The notes below the pieces were generated by a model that saw nothing but the letters and a program-made list of their open reading frames with translations, did no database searches and was not told the DNA's origin. From the NCBI GenBank assembly GCA_963695805.1, contig CAVOHV010000010.1:8985-72984 (forward strand): DNA of 64,000 bases, given 5' to 3'. Shown here piece by piece: positions 51,338-60,814 of the stretch (its first letter is position 1; each line of letters starts with the position of its first letter). Source of the stretch: DASUPK01 sp963695805 (GTDB taxonomy: Bacteria; Actinomycetota; Thermoleophilia; Solirubrobacterales; 70-9). The translations under genes were made by a program, and so were the position numbers.

Positions 51338-51402
51338 CGTGGTCTCCTCACCGAATGCCATCGACTCCTTAAGCGATGAATTCGCGAAAGTCGTCCCCTG
51401 TC

Positions 51403-52785
51403 TCATCCCTCAATCCCGAAGCCGCCACCGCCAGAGCCTCCGCCGCCGCCTGAGGCACCGCCCCCGCCGCTCGGCGCGCCGCCGAACTCACTGCTACCGG
51501 TGCTGCCTGAAGAGGAGGGCGCGGAGCTCGGCTCGAAGCTGAACTGCCGGGTCTTCTGCTGGACCGGCGTCGGCTGCTCGGCGGACGGCGGCTCGGCGGA
51601 CGGCGGGCTCTCAGCGGACTCGACAGGCCCCTGCGCCGGCGGTCGCTCCACCGGCTGCTCCGCCACAACCGGCGGCTCCGTCGGACTTGCGGGCCGCTGC
51701 AACTGAGGCCGCTGATGATTCGAGGGGGCGTTCCCTCCCACCGCCCCCGGATCCACCAGTCCAGTCGCAACGCAGGTCGCGCCTCCCGCCGCGGTCGCTC
51801 CGCAGATGGCGAGAACCTTCGCGACAGCCGCCACCCCCGCTCCACGGGTCCCTCCGGCCGTGGCCAGCGCGGTCGCCTCGCCGCTGCCCCCTCCGCCGCC
51901 GCGAGCGAGAAGCGAATAGCTCGTCTCGCGAACTTTGTCCAAAGCGACCGCAGCCCGCTCGGCGATCCACTCGTGAGGACCCCCGCCGATCGCCTGATCG
52001 AGCACCGGTCCGGCTGGAGCGAGGTCGAAGACCCTGCCGGGGACCGCGCGGTAGGCGCGCAGCTTCGCCCGGCACGTTGCACAGCTACGCAGATGGAACT
52101 CCACGGCGTCGGTCGATCCGCTCGCGCTCTCCCCGTCTGCCAGCTCCGAGAGTGCGCCGGCGAGCTGCTCGCACCGACGTCCCTGCTCGATGTCGGAGAA
52201 GACCTGCAGAAAGCGCTTGCGGCCTTCCGCCATGCAGCGGTTGATTTTCGTATAGGACCAGCCCGTGATCTCGCCGATCTCGGCGTAGGAGTAGCCCTGG
52301 GCCTTGAGGGTCAGCGCGCGAACCTCCTGTGGCTTGAGGGCTCGCAGCGCCTCTCCCGAGCGAGCGACCCGCTCGCGGCGAGCCAGTCGGTCGTTCGGTC
52401 CAGGGCTCTCCGAGGCGATGAACTCAAGCGGGTCGCGATCGGCGTCATCGCCGTGGCCCGGTGCCCGCGGGGAGCCCAGCAGCCGCTCCCGCTGACGGCG
52501 GACAGCCAGCGCCTCCCGCTTCGTGACCGTCTGCATCCAGCGGACCAGGGCATCGCCCTCGATCGGCGGGGCCTTGGTGAGCAGGATCTCGAGGGCGCGT
52601 TGATAGGCGTCTTCGGCGTCGTCCGCGCAGATCGAGTAGCGACGAGCCGTGCGCCTGAAGACGGCGTCATGGCTGTCGATCAGGGAGCTTGCGGCGCGCC
52701 GACGGGACTCCGTTGCGACCGCGTCCTCCCCACGATCGACGGCGGATCGCTCGTCGACCCCAGCATCAGCGGTTTTTCCTCCCAT
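51403..52785 (-). CDS. ECF sigma factor fused to zinc anti-sigma-like motif, membrane helix and extracytoplasmic tail
   Basis: The protein has 460 aa from ATG 52785; the frame is open further upstream. Sigma region 2 is at about 37-105 (HDAVFRRTARRYSICADDAEDAYQ, shown here as its start HDAVFRR and end DDAEDAYQ). Region 4 is at about 145-200 (LKPQEVRALTLKAQGYSYAE, TKINRCMAEGRKRF). Next comes an anti-sigma-like zinc motif His231-x3-Cys235-x2-Cys238, with Cys205 upstream. A hydrophobic helix at about 317-342 and a ~115-residue Pro/Ser/Gly-rich tail follow. The sigma factor is therefore tethered to the membrane in one chain. The stop overlaps a frame leading into the secreted-protein gene. Confidence 0.85.
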   Translation of the reverse strand: MGGKTADAGVDERSAVDRGEDAVATESRRRAASSLIDSHDAVFRRTARRYSICADDAEDAYQRALEILLTKAPPIEGDALVRWMQTVTKREALAVRRQRERLLGSPRAPGHGDDADRDPLEFIASESPGPNDRLARRERVARSGEALRALKPQEVRALTLKAQGYSYAEIGEITGWSYTKINRCMAEGRKRFLQVFSDIEQGRRCEQLAGALSELADGESASGSTDAVEFHLRSCATCRAKLRAYRAVPGRVFDLAPAGPVLDQAIGGGPHEWIAERAAVALDKVRETSYSLLARGGGGGSGEATALATAGGTRGAGVAAVAKVLAICGATAAGGATCVATGLVDPGAVGGNAPSNHQRPQLQRPASPTEPPVVAEQPVERPPAQGPVESAESPPSAEPPSAEQPTPVQQKTRQFSFEPSSAPSSSGSTGSSEFGGAPSGGGGASGGGGGSGGGGFGIEG

Positions 52786-52982
52786 CAGACCCAGACGGCT
52801 CACCTCCGACACATCCAGGTGAGCTGAAAACTGACACGACTCGCCCCATGCCACCAGCGTCACTGTTCGGAAATTGCGTAAGGCGGGCTCCGAAAAGCTC
52901 CGCAAATTGCGCGATACGCGTGACTGCAATTTCCGGCCTGGCCCCGCTTGTGGGAGCGAGGGTGTCCTGCGATAGTCAACCC

Positions 52983-53507
52983 ATGCCCGTCGGGAGGGGA
53001 ACCATCGCGCTGGCGACTCTGGCTCTTACCGTCGGAGTGGCCGTCACTGCGGTCGCGGGAGAGCCCGCCCAGTCGCTCGCGAAGAAGAGGGTGAAGGTCA
53101 TCCTCCTCAAGACCCGGGTCGCCTCCGACGGGTTCCTCACCCCCGGGCAGCCAGAGACCGTGGGCGTCTCGCACATGCCGCGGAAAACCAACTTCAAGAT
53201 GGCGATCGAGCCGCTCCCGACGACGCTGCAGTGCGGCCAGTTCTACTTCTGCGACGTCGCTCCCGTCACCCCAGTCCCCGGCTCGCCGCCGTTCCACACG
53301 AACAGGAAGGGGGAGGCGGTGGTCACCTTCGTGATGCCGAGCACCTACAACATCGCCACCGACCCGTTCGATCCCGCCAGCCGGCGTCCGGTCTCCTGGG
53401 CCAACGGCCAGCGGGTCCACATCGACGTCCAGGGCGTGAAGCGCAAGCACCGCGTGAAGAAGATCGGCTTCGGCTTCGGTCGGGCGACCGTGCAGACGAG
53501 CGCCTAG
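52983..53507 (+). CDS. Secreted protein, unknown function
   Basis: The protein has 174 aa from ATG 52983. Signal peptide 1-27 (IALATLALTVGVAVTAVAG). A basic beta-rich body with two Cys (LQCGQFYFCDV) and a YNIATDPFD segment follows. The C-terminus is rich in Lys/Arg. No domain recognised. Divergent from the ECF sigma gene across about 200 bp. Confidence 0.65.
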   Translation: MPVGRGTIALATLALTVGVAVTAVAGEPAQSLAKKRVKVILLKTRVASDGFLTPGQPETVGVSHMPRKTNFKMAIEPLPTTLQCGQFYFCDVAPVTPVPGSPPFHTNRKGEAVVTFVMPSTYNIATDPFDPASRRPVSWANGQRVHIDVQGVKRKHRVKKIGFGFGRATVQTSA

Positions 53508-53560
53508 CTGCGACCCAACCTGCCGTCGCGTCGATGGTCGCTAGCTATCCTCGCGCCGCC

Positions 53561-54508
<948 letters not shown>

Positions 54509-54530
54509 CGAGCTTTCGGGCGATAAAGAG

Positions 54531-55156
54531 GTGGACCCGGCGACAGAGCGAGGCGGAACCGCGGCATGGGCCGCGCTGGCTCTGGTCTGCCTGGTCGCGA
54601 CGGTGGTTCTCGTCTCCTCGGAACCAGACTTAGCTTCTTCGGCGACGACTGGAACTTTCTGCTCGTACGCGCAGGCCTGAAGGGGAGTTCCCTCTTCGTC
54701 CCCCACAACGGGCAGCTGGTCGTGGGGCTCGACCTGACCTTCAAGGCGGTGGTCGCGCTCTTCGGGTACTCACAGCTCCCGTTCCGCTTGATCCTCGGTC
54801 TCGCGGTGGCAGGAGTCGGGGTCTCGGTCTATTTGCTGCTGGCGGATCGCCTTGGGTGGATGGTCACGCCGAAGGATCAAGCGTCGGGGCGGAGGCGATG
54901 TAGGCGATTCGCTGGCGGGCACGGCCCCGAGGAACTCGAACTTCGAACGGGTACGACGCTGATCACCAACGTCGGGCCGAACCGGCTGACCGTCTTGGTC
55001 GGACGGTTCTCACCGCCGCGCGCCCCGGTACCGGTGGTGACCCTCCCGCCTGGATCCGGCAGCGGCCTACGGGTGCCGGTGGATGGTCTCCTCCGTCCCT
55101 GGCGACTGACGGTTCAGGGCCAATCGCCAGGGGCGGTCTGTGTACCTCCTGGCTAG
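54531..55156 (+). pseudogene. Broken GT-C-type membrane glycosyltransferase gene (frameshift plus internal deletion)
   Basis: From GTG 54531 one frame gives AAWAALALVCLVATVVLV, a membrane helix. Around 54610-54640 the reading must change frame to continue SFFGDDWNFLLVRAGLKG and FVPHNGQLVVGLDLTFKAVV, the N-terminal acidic loop of GT-C/PMT-like enzymes. After the second helix (to ~54865) the sequence jumps to KDQASGRRRC and then a periplasmic tail ending at 55156 (LITNVGPNRLTVLVGRF). Some 300-400 residues of membrane domain are missing. Not functional as read. Convergent with the VOC gene (4-nt overlap). Confidence 0.7.
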
Positions 55157-55530
55157 CGCTGCGGCACGAGCTGCTGCAGGGCCCAGCCGTTCCCGTCGGG
55201 GTCGCTGAAGAAGACGAACCGTCCCCAGGGGAAATCCTGGACATCTGAGACCTCGACCCCGCGATCGGCGAGCTCGGCTCGGGCGGCGTCGGCGTCCTCG
55301 ATCACCATCTGAAGCCCCTCGATGCTGCCCGGCTCCATCTCGTGGGCGCCCGTGTTCAGGGCGATCGAGCAGGCCGACCCGGGAGGGGTGAGCTGAACGA
55401 AGCGGATCTCGTCCGACACCTGGTGGTCGTGGTCGTCGTTGAAGCCGACCTTGTCGACGTAGAAGGCCTTCGCCCGGTCGATGTCCGACACCGGCACCTG
55501 CACCAGCTCCAGTCGCATCTCGATTGCCAT
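55153..55530 (-). CDS. VOC/glyoxalase-like protein
   Basis: The protein has 125 aa. It is a beta-alpha-beta-beta-beta module: LELVQVPVSDIDRAKAFYVD, then RFVQLTPPGSACSIAL, FVFFSDPDGNGWALQQ at the end. The SDPDGNGW signature is typical of bleomycin-resistance/dioxygenase relatives. Divergent from a MarR regulator that probably controls it. Confidence 0.9.
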   Translation of the reverse strand: MAIEMRLELVQVPVSDIDRAKAFYVDKVGFNDDHDHQVSDEIRFVQLTPPGSACSIALNTGAHEMEPGSIEGLQMVIEDADAARAELADRGVEVSDVQDFPWGRFVFFSDPDGNGWALQQLVPQR

Positions 55531-55599
55531 CTCGATCTCCTTTAGGTCGGCGGCGGGGTCTAAGCTGCCCCTTGCCTGCTGAGTTACTTACGTTCTACG

Positions 55600-55613
55600 T
55601 ATCTTAGTAGATA
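55600..55613. promoter_or_regulatory. Candidate MarR operator
   Basis: TATCTTAGTAGATA has 5-bp perfect arms (TATCT/AGATA) around TAGT. It is an AT-rich island in GC-rich DNA, 10 bp before the marR-like ATG and 70 bp upstream of the VOC start. Position and shape suit a MarR dimer. Confidence 0.55.
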
Positions 55614-55623
55614 AGAGATCATA

Positions 55624-56103
55624 ATGTCGCCCGACCGGAAGCAGAAGAAGGACCTGATCGCGGAGCTGATCGGCGAGTTCCGCGTCGCAGGAAACCAGGA
55701 CAGCGCCTTCGACAACCTCGCGGCGGAGAGGCTCGGCCTGAACCGCACCGACCTCCACTGCATCAACATCATCGAGAACAGCGGCGGGCTGACCGCGGGG
55801 GAGCTGGCCGCGGAGGCAGGCCTCACGACCGGCGCTGTCACGGGTGTGATCGACCGCCTGGAGCGCGCCGGTTACGCACGCCGCGTCTCGGATCCGGCCG
55901 ACCGACGGCGGGTCAAGCTCGAGGTGACGCCGAAGTTCTACGCCCGCGCGGACAGGATCTGGGGACCGGTGGCTGCCGACTGGGCCTTCCGGCTCGGCGG
56001 TCGCTTCACCGCCGAGGAGCTCGAGCGGGTGATCGACTTCCTCCGCACGACCAACGAGCTATCCCGCGAGCACCTGGAGCGCCTGCGCAAGATGAACTCT
56101 TAG
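55624..56103 (+). CDS. MarR-family transcriptional regulator
   Basis: The protein has 159 aa. The winged helix is LTAGELAAEAGLTTGAVTGV, with DRLERAGYARRVSDPADRRRVKLEV forming the wing (first half DRLERAGYAR, basic turn DPADRRR). Dimerisation helices are at both ends. A palindromic AT-rich site lies directly upstream and the divergent VOC gene is the obvious target. Its TAG stop interlocks with the stop of the convergent Lys/Ala-rich gene. Confidence 0.93.
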   Translation: MSPDRKQKKDLIAELIGEFRVAGNQDSAFDNLAAERLGLNRTDLHCINIIENSGGLTAGELAAEAGLTTGAVTGVIDRLERAGYARRVSDPADRRRVKLEVTPKFYARADRIWGPVAADWAFRLGGRFTAEELERVIDFLRTTNELSREHLERLRKMNS

Positions 56104-56398
56104 CTCTTGGCGCGGGCTCGAGCGCCTTCTTCGCCGAGTCGCTGCGCTTCTTCGCCTTGGCCTTCCGGGTGCGGGCGGCCTTCCTTGAGGCCTCCGAGCG
56201 CTTGCGCGAGCCGCCGCCGGCGCGTTCCCTGATCGTCTCGGCGGCCGCCGAAAGCTGATCGGCCACCCGATGCGCACGGGCAGGCTTCTTCTGTCCCTTC
56301 GCCGGAATTGCCTCGGCGGCCAGCTTCGCGACACGCTTGCGGATGCCGCTGTCGCGCAGGCGACCGTAGAGATCCTTGTTTGCCTTGGTCTTGGCCAT
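56100..56398 (-). pseudogene. Lys/Ala-rich histone-like small protein, one base short near the C-terminus
   Basis: Starts AKTKANKDLYGRLRDSGIRK after ATG 56398. It continues through KLAAEAIPAKGQKKPARAHR to a basic repetitive tail (KRSEASRKAARTRKAKAKKR). As read, the frame runs through the stop into the antisense of marR. One missing base near 56125-56135 would restore a KKAARARAKS-like ending and TAA at 56102-56100, locking with the convergent TAG. The span is 299 nt, one short of 100 codons. DNA-binding by charge is plausible; the family is conserved in actinobacteria with no known role. Could be a sequencing error. Confidence 0.65.
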
Positions 56399-56479
56399 TT
56401 CCACTCTCCTCTCTCTGGCGGACCAGGAACTACCCGGCTTCGCAGGCATCGACACTCTTCCCCGCGTATAACCCCCAGG

Positions 56480-57286
56480 GTGGGTCTGACTCAGGAAGAG
56501 AAGGGCGAGGACTTCCGGGCGCTGCACACGGGTCCCCCGTTCGTGATCCCCAACCCCTGGGACGACGGCAGCGCCAAGGTGCTCGCCGGGCTCGGCTTCA
56601 AAGCGCTCGCCACCACGAGTGGAGGGTTCGCGTTCACCCTAGGGCGGAGCGATGGGACGGTGACGCTGGAGGAGGTCGGCGCGCACGTCGCCGCGCTGAG
56701 CGAGGCGACCGACCTGCCGGTCTCGGTGGATCTCGAGAATGGCTATGGACCGGCGCCCGAGGACGCCGCTCGAGCGATCAACACCGCCGCCGAGGCGGGA
56801 GCCGTCGGCGGCTCGATCGAGGACTACGACCGCGACAGCGGCGCCCTATATGACCTCGAGGCAGCCGCGGAGCGGATCGTCGCCGCAGCGGAGGCGGCAC
56901 GCGCCCTCGGCTTCCCCTTCACCCTCACGGCCCGCGCCGAGAACTACCTGCGAGGCAATCCCGATCTGAACGACACGATCGCCCGCCTGCAGGCCTTCGA
57001 GCAGGCGGGCGCCGATGTCCTCTACGCACCGGCGCTGGTCACCGCCGAGGAGATCAAGGCCGTCTCCGACGCGGTCTCGAAGCCGGTCAACGTCCTCGCG
57101 TTCGGCCGGCTCGGCCTCAGCCTCGGCGAACTCGCCGAGGCCGGTGCACAGCGGGTCAGCGTCGGCAGCGGCCTCACCTGGTCCGCCATCAACGGGGCGA
57201 TCGAGGCGGCCGAGCGGATCATCGACGACGGCGACTTCTCCGGCCTCGGCACGCCGGGCCGGGTCAAGGAGTGGCTGGGTTCCTAG
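56480..57286 (+). CDS. Isocitrate lyase/PEP mutase superfamily enzyme
   Basis: The protein has 268 aa from GTG 56480. The TIM-barrel landmarks are FVIPNPWDDGSAKVLAGLG, TTSGGFAFTLG, SVDLENGYG (metal-binding acidic segment), GGSIEDYDR and TARAENYL. The KKCGH-type lyase loop is not evident. Likely a C-C or C-P bond lyase/mutase (2-methylisocitrate lyase-like or oxaloacetate decarboxylase-like); exact substrate open. Its 3' end overlaps the next convergent gene by 23 nt. Confidence 0.88.
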   Translation: MGLTQEEKGEDFRALHTGPPFVIPNPWDDGSAKVLAGLGFKALATTSGGFAFTLGRSDGTVTLEEVGAHVAALSEATDLPVSVDLENGYGPAPEDAARAINTAAEAGAVGGSIEDYDRDSGALYDLEAAAERIVAAAEAARALGFPFTLTARAENYLRGNPDLNDTIARLQAFEQAGADVLYAPALVTAEEIKAVSDAVSKPVNVLAFGRLGLSLGELAEAGAQRVSVGSGLTWSAINGAIEAAERIIDDGDFSGLGTPGRVKEWLGS

Positions 57287-57839
57287 GCGTGGCCACGGCG
57301 GCTTCGAGGGCGGCCTGCCGATCGGCGGCTATTGCGATGCGCCTGATCTTGTCGTCCTCGACGGTGACGACGGCGTAAGCAGTCAGGCTGAGCTGGAGGC
57401 CACTGCGGCGACCCTGCCCAAAAGTGGCGGTGACGCACACGAACCGCCCTCGTCCTGCACGGATGAATTCCTGTGGCTCCAAGTAGAAGTCCCCGAAGGA
57501 CTCCCACAGATTCGTGGTCCATTGCAGGGCTCCGGCGTGCCCCTCATGCCAGGTCGCTCCTGGAATGCCGGGATAGTCCTGGAGTTCGACGTCCTCGTGC
57601 AGATACCGAAAAGGCTCGGCACCAAACGGGTCAGCGAGCTGGCTTTTTCCGAGACCGTTGAAGGCGTCGCACAGGTCGCGGAAAACCTGAAAATCCTCTT
57701 CCTGCAGTGTGTAGAGCTCGGCCATCTTCCAGCTGAGCTCAAGAGAGGCAACAAAGGTGGGTTCCTCCCGGACCCGCGTAACGCAGCTGGCGGCTCGGCC
57801 CTCCTGGTTCTGCTCGAGCACCGACACCGCAACGGACAT
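57264..57839 (-). CDS. SnoaL/NTF2-like protein, divergent
   Basis: The protein has 191 aa from ATG 57839, chosen for the GGAGGAGA just upstream; an inner ATG at AELYTLQEEDFQVF would give the bare domain. It has FRDLCDAFNGLG, RYLHEDVELQDYPGIPGATW and an FYLEPQEFIRAGRGRFVCV core. It ends RQAALEAAVATPRNPATP, where LEAA recalls the EAAGLSE tail of the family. Function unknown. Confidence 0.75.
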   Translation of the reverse strand: MSVAVSVLEQNQEGRAASCVTRVREEPTFVASLELSWKMAELYTLQEEDFQVFRDLCDAFNGLGKSQLADPFGAEPFRYLHEDVELQDYPGIPGATWHEGHAGALQWTTNLWESFGDFYLEPQEFIRAGRGRFVCVTATFGQGRRSGLQLSLTAYAVVTVEDDKIRRIAIAADRQAALEAAVATPRNPATP

Positions 57840-58276
57840 GATCTTCTCCTCCACTCGACCCCTCCTCAGGAGTCCCTGGGCTTCTCCCATGCTCCCCCAG
57901 CGCTGGTGAAAAGTATGTGACAGAGGGCACGATCCATGCGTGGCATACATCACGATCGTGCGACAACGCCCACTCAGAAAACCGGACAGACACTTCGACT
58001 ACTTACGTGACGGTGTGCCTAAGAGATTGATCGGGGTGGGAGGGTCGCGCCAGGTGAGCCTTCAACCGCAAGGCCGGCGGGTGCTCCATAGCCAAGGAGA
58101 TCGAGGAGATGGCCACCAAGGCAGCGAAGCGCTCCGACCAACCACGTGCAAGCGCCCCTTCTCGTCCAAAGCAGCTATGCCGAGGTGGCTGATTCCCGTT
58201 GCTCAGGTCGAGTGCGCGAGTTAGGATGGCCGCCGTCCGATGAGGGGAGCTACGGTGGAAAGGAGTCCTGGCGTCT
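57840..58276. other. Intergenic region containing a degenerate hairpin repeat
   Basis: This is a 437-bp divergent stretch. A short ORF at 58109-58192 (27 aa, starts MATKAAKRSD, AAGGAG upstream) runs into the hairpin-repeat relic at 58152; I do not count it as a gene. AAAGGAG at 58258-58264 is the binding site for the following phosphoesterase. Nothing else recognised. Confidence 0.5.
58152..58175. repeat. Dispersed hairpin repeat, copy 3 (degenerate left arm)
   Basis: The right arm AAAGCAGC and the loop region TCGTCC are intact but the left arm reads GCGCCCCTTC, so pairing is poor. Same orientation as the other copies. Upstream of the phosphoesterase gene. Confidence 0.5.
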
Positions 58277-59878
58277 ATGGCTTCCACTGACCGGAGCCAC
58301 TGTCTCGACCACGTTGTCGTGGTTCTCTTCGAGAACCGTTCGCTCGACAACATGCTCGGGCATCTCTACGGCCCTGACGATGGCAAGACCTTCGAGGGCG
58401 TGATCGGAAAGGACCTCAGCAACCCGATCCCGGACTGGGCCGAGCACGGCGCCGAGAAGAAGGTCGTGCCCTACACGGTTGCGACCGACATGGACGCGCC
58501 GAATCCAGACTCCGGTGAGGAGTGGTACCACACGAATACGCAGCTGTTCGGCGGCCTCGACGAGCACAACCGCTTCCAGATCGGTGAGGAGGTGATCGAG
58601 CCGTGGAACGCGCCGCCACTTGGTGCGGCGCCGACGATGGACGGGTTCGTCACGGACTACGTCAGCACCTTCACCGGCGAGATGGGCCGTCAGCCGACCT
58701 ACGAGGAGTACGCCGAGATCATGACCGGGTACACGCCGGAGCAACTGCCGGTGCTGAACGGGATCGCGCGTGAGTTCGGCGTCTTCGACCACTGGTTCAG
58801 CGAGGTGCCCTCGCAGACGTTCATGAACCGCTCCTTCTGGACGGCGGCGACCTCCTCAGGGCTGGTCGTGAACTCTCCGGCGGCCAAGTGGTTCACGAAG
58901 AACGACGCGGAGACGATCTTCGAACGGCTCGAGCAACACGGCAAGACCTGGAAGATCTACGTGGCAGAGCCGATGCCGTTGTCGTTTCACGGCGTCATCC
59001 ACTTCTCGCGCCTCAAGGATCGGCTGGCGACGAACGTGGTGCCGTTCGCCGAGTTCGAGCGCGACGCAGCGGCGGGAACCCTGCCCGACTTCTCGCTGAT
59101 CGAGCCGAACATAAGCAGCGGGCACGGCGACTACCACCCGGCCTTCGGACGCTCACTGGCCGGCGTCAACGTGGACCCCATGGACCCGCCGTCCTCGGTG
59201 CTGACCGGAGAAGCCTTCCTGGAGCGCATCTTCAACGCCTACCGCTCCATGACCTCGGAGTCAGGCACGACCGCCTGGAACACCGCTCTATTGATCGGCT
59301 GGGATGAGCCGGGCGGAACCTTCGACCACGTCCCACCCGGAGCGGTCCCTCCGCCCGACCCGAAGGCGCCGGATGGCGAGTTTGGGTTCAAGTTCGACCG
59401 CTCCGGCTACCGCGTGCCCGCGATCCTCGTCTCCCCGTGGGTCCCGCAAGGCTCGGTGTTCAACGACGAGTTCCGCCACACCTCCCTGATCGCGACCCTG
59501 CGGAAGAGCTGGGATCTCGGCGACCCGTTCACCGAGCGTGACGCCTCGTCGCGAACCTTCGACGACCTCTTCACCCTCGACGAGCCGCGCGACCCGGAGA
59601 CCTGGGCGACCATCAAGGCCCTTCCGGTTCCGGCGTCACATCTCGACGAAGAGGCCCTCGCCAAGGGACTCAGCGCACTCGGCAAGACCGTGGCACCGGC
59701 GATCGTCGAGCGCGCCAAGGAACTCGGGATCAAGGTCCCAGCCGAACTCGACAAGACCAAGGAAATGACCCCCGAGGTCATCGACCTCCTCAGGGAGGTC
59801 TGCTGGCACTTCTTCCCCTCCTCGCTCCGGACGCCGCACCGGCTGGGCACTCGGCAAACGCCTAAGCGTCGAAGGTGA
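58277..59878 (+). CDS. Phosphoesterase family protein (phospholipase C / acid phosphatase AcpA type)
   Basis: The protein has 533 aa. The family start HVVVVLFENRSLDNMLGHLY carries the metal-binding Glu-Asn. It continues with FDHWFSEVPSQTFMNRSF, EPNISSGHGDYHPAF, LIGWDEPGGTFDHVPPG (His/Asp ligands) and RVPAILVSPWVPQGSV. No signal peptide is seen, unlike secreted mycobacterial phospholipases C, so either it is cytoplasmic or the start is elsewhere. It would hydrolyse phospholipids or phosphomonoesters. Flanked on both sides by hairpin repeats. Confidence 0.9.
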   Translation: MASTDRSHCLDHVVVVLFENRSLDNMLGHLYGPDDGKTFEGVIGKDLSNPIPDWAEHGAEKKVVPYTVATDMDAPNPDSGEEWYHTNTQLFGGLDEHNRFQIGEEVIEPWNAPPLGAAPTMDGFVTDYVSTFTGEMGRQPTYEEYAEIMTGYTPEQLPVLNGIAREFGVFDHWFSEVPSQTFMNRSFWTAATSSGLVVNSPAAKWFTKNDAETIFERLEQHGKTWKIYVAEPMPLSFHGVIHFSRLKDRLATNVVPFAEFERDAAAGTLPDFSLIEPNISSGHGDYHPAFGRSLAGVNVDPMDPPSSVLTGEAFLERIFNAYRSMTSESGTTAWNTALLIGWDEPGGTFDHVPPGAVPPPDPKAPDGEFGFKFDRSGYRVPAILVSPWVPQGSVFNDEFRHTSLIATLRKSWDLGDPFTERDASSRTFDDLFTLDEPRDPETWATIKALPVPASHLDEEALAKGLSALGKTVAPAIVERAKELGIKVPAELDKTKEMTPEVIDLLREVCWHFFPSSLRTPHRLGTRQTPKRRR

Positions 59879-59893
59879 ACAGCGATTGAAGAT

Positions 59894-59915
59894 GCTGCTT
59901 TCCGTGCAAAGCGGC
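59894..59915. repeat. Dispersed hairpin repeat, copy 4
   Basis: GCTGCTTT-CCGTGC-AAAGCGGC, eight paired positions counting one G-T. It lies 16 nt after the phosphoesterase stop. A second, more degenerate half (CTTCTCGTCCGAAAGCA) follows at 59923. Confidence 0.7.
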
Positions 59916-59938
59916 TAGCCACTTCTCGTCCGAAAGCA

Positions 59939-59983
59939 CTACTCCGACAGCCCGGCGGCTTCGAGGGCCTCGGCCTCGCCTCA
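59939..59983 (-). pseudogene. C-terminal remnant of a SnoaL gene
   Basis: On the minus strand the codons read EAEALEAAGLSE then TAG (59941-59939), nearly base-for-base the 3' end of the gene at 5442. Homology stops after about 40 nt; no matching domain or start lies to the right. This is a truncated relic, not a gene. Confidence 0.7.
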
Positions 59984-60048
59984 GCAAGGGTAGGAAGAGA
60001 AGCGACTGCTTCTCACAGCCGCTTCAACTCCGAATCCTGGCCCGCTAC

Positions 60049-60274
60049 TCAGCCCTTACCGGTGCAACCAACGTCCGCAGGCTTGACATGCGAAGCCTCC
60101 GTAGCGCCGGGCGAGGTTTGATCCGCGATCGCGTCTTGCGCAGTGACCATCCCGAGTCCGCAGCTGCCTGCGGCCGGGATACCCCTTGCCTGCGGACGCG
60201 GGAGCGGCCAGAGCAGTCAAGACTCCTGCAGCGACCATCACCGTCGCCGCTGTGATGCGAATCCTTCGCTTCAT
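60049..60274 (-). pseudogene. Small secreted protein (MKRRIR type), probably frameshifted; module copy A
   Basis: The signal peptide MKRRIRITAATVMVAAGVL ends at APASAGKGYPG. After about 60160 the continuing frame is Arg-rich and unlikely, while a shift gives SCGLGMVTAQDAIADQTSPG and ends ADVGCTGKG at TGA 60051-60049. Paralogous in position and first residues to the gene at 60815-61315. Frame choice is inference from composition. Confidence 0.55.
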
Positions 60275-60404
60275 GAGTAACTCCCTCTCCCTACCTCAGT
60301 CCCCTGTGGTGGTCGCAACCTATCCGAGGGGAGAGTGCCAGCGCAAGGCTGGCTGCTCAAACAGCCGCCGAATGAGGGACGGCGGGCGCCGTGACGTGAG
60401 CGCC

Positions 60405-60802
60405 CTACTCCGGCGAGCCCTGCGGCCTTGAGAGCCTCGCCTCGCTCGCGAAAGCCCCCAGTCAGACGCACCACCTATCCCTCCCGGAACTCCCAGACCT
60501 GAAACACCACCATGTTTGCCTCGACTCCGTCACGGCCGACTCCCTTGAGCGGGCAGCTACGACGTACTTCGTGCCGTCGCCGTCGATGATCTCCTCAGCA
60601 TTTACCTCCAACTCGTCCCACATCTCATCCATTCGCTTGAAGAAGAGCCGGATCCCATCGGTGCCGCTGTAGAGGTCTGGGTTGAAGATGTTCGCGACAG
60701 GTCAAGAACGTCGGGGTGGGTGAGGTCGGGCACTTCCGACAGGTCGCGGCTTTTCCAGATCTCGGAGCTGCACGGGACGATCTCGACGTTCTCCTCCGAC
60801 AT
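60405..60802 (-). pseudogene. SnoaL/NTF2-like pseudogene, module copy A
   Basis: Begins MSEENVEIVPCSSEIWKSRD at 60802. The frame breaks near 60695 (continues NIFNPDLYSGTDGIRLFF), again near 60550 (continues LKGVGRDGVEANMVVFQVW), and has an in-frame TAG before VVRLTGGFRERGEALKAAG. The end aligns with the usual EAAGLSE-TAG at 60405. At least two frameshifts and one nonsense codon show real decay. Confidence 0.8.
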
Positions 60803-60814
60803 CGCCGGCCCGAG

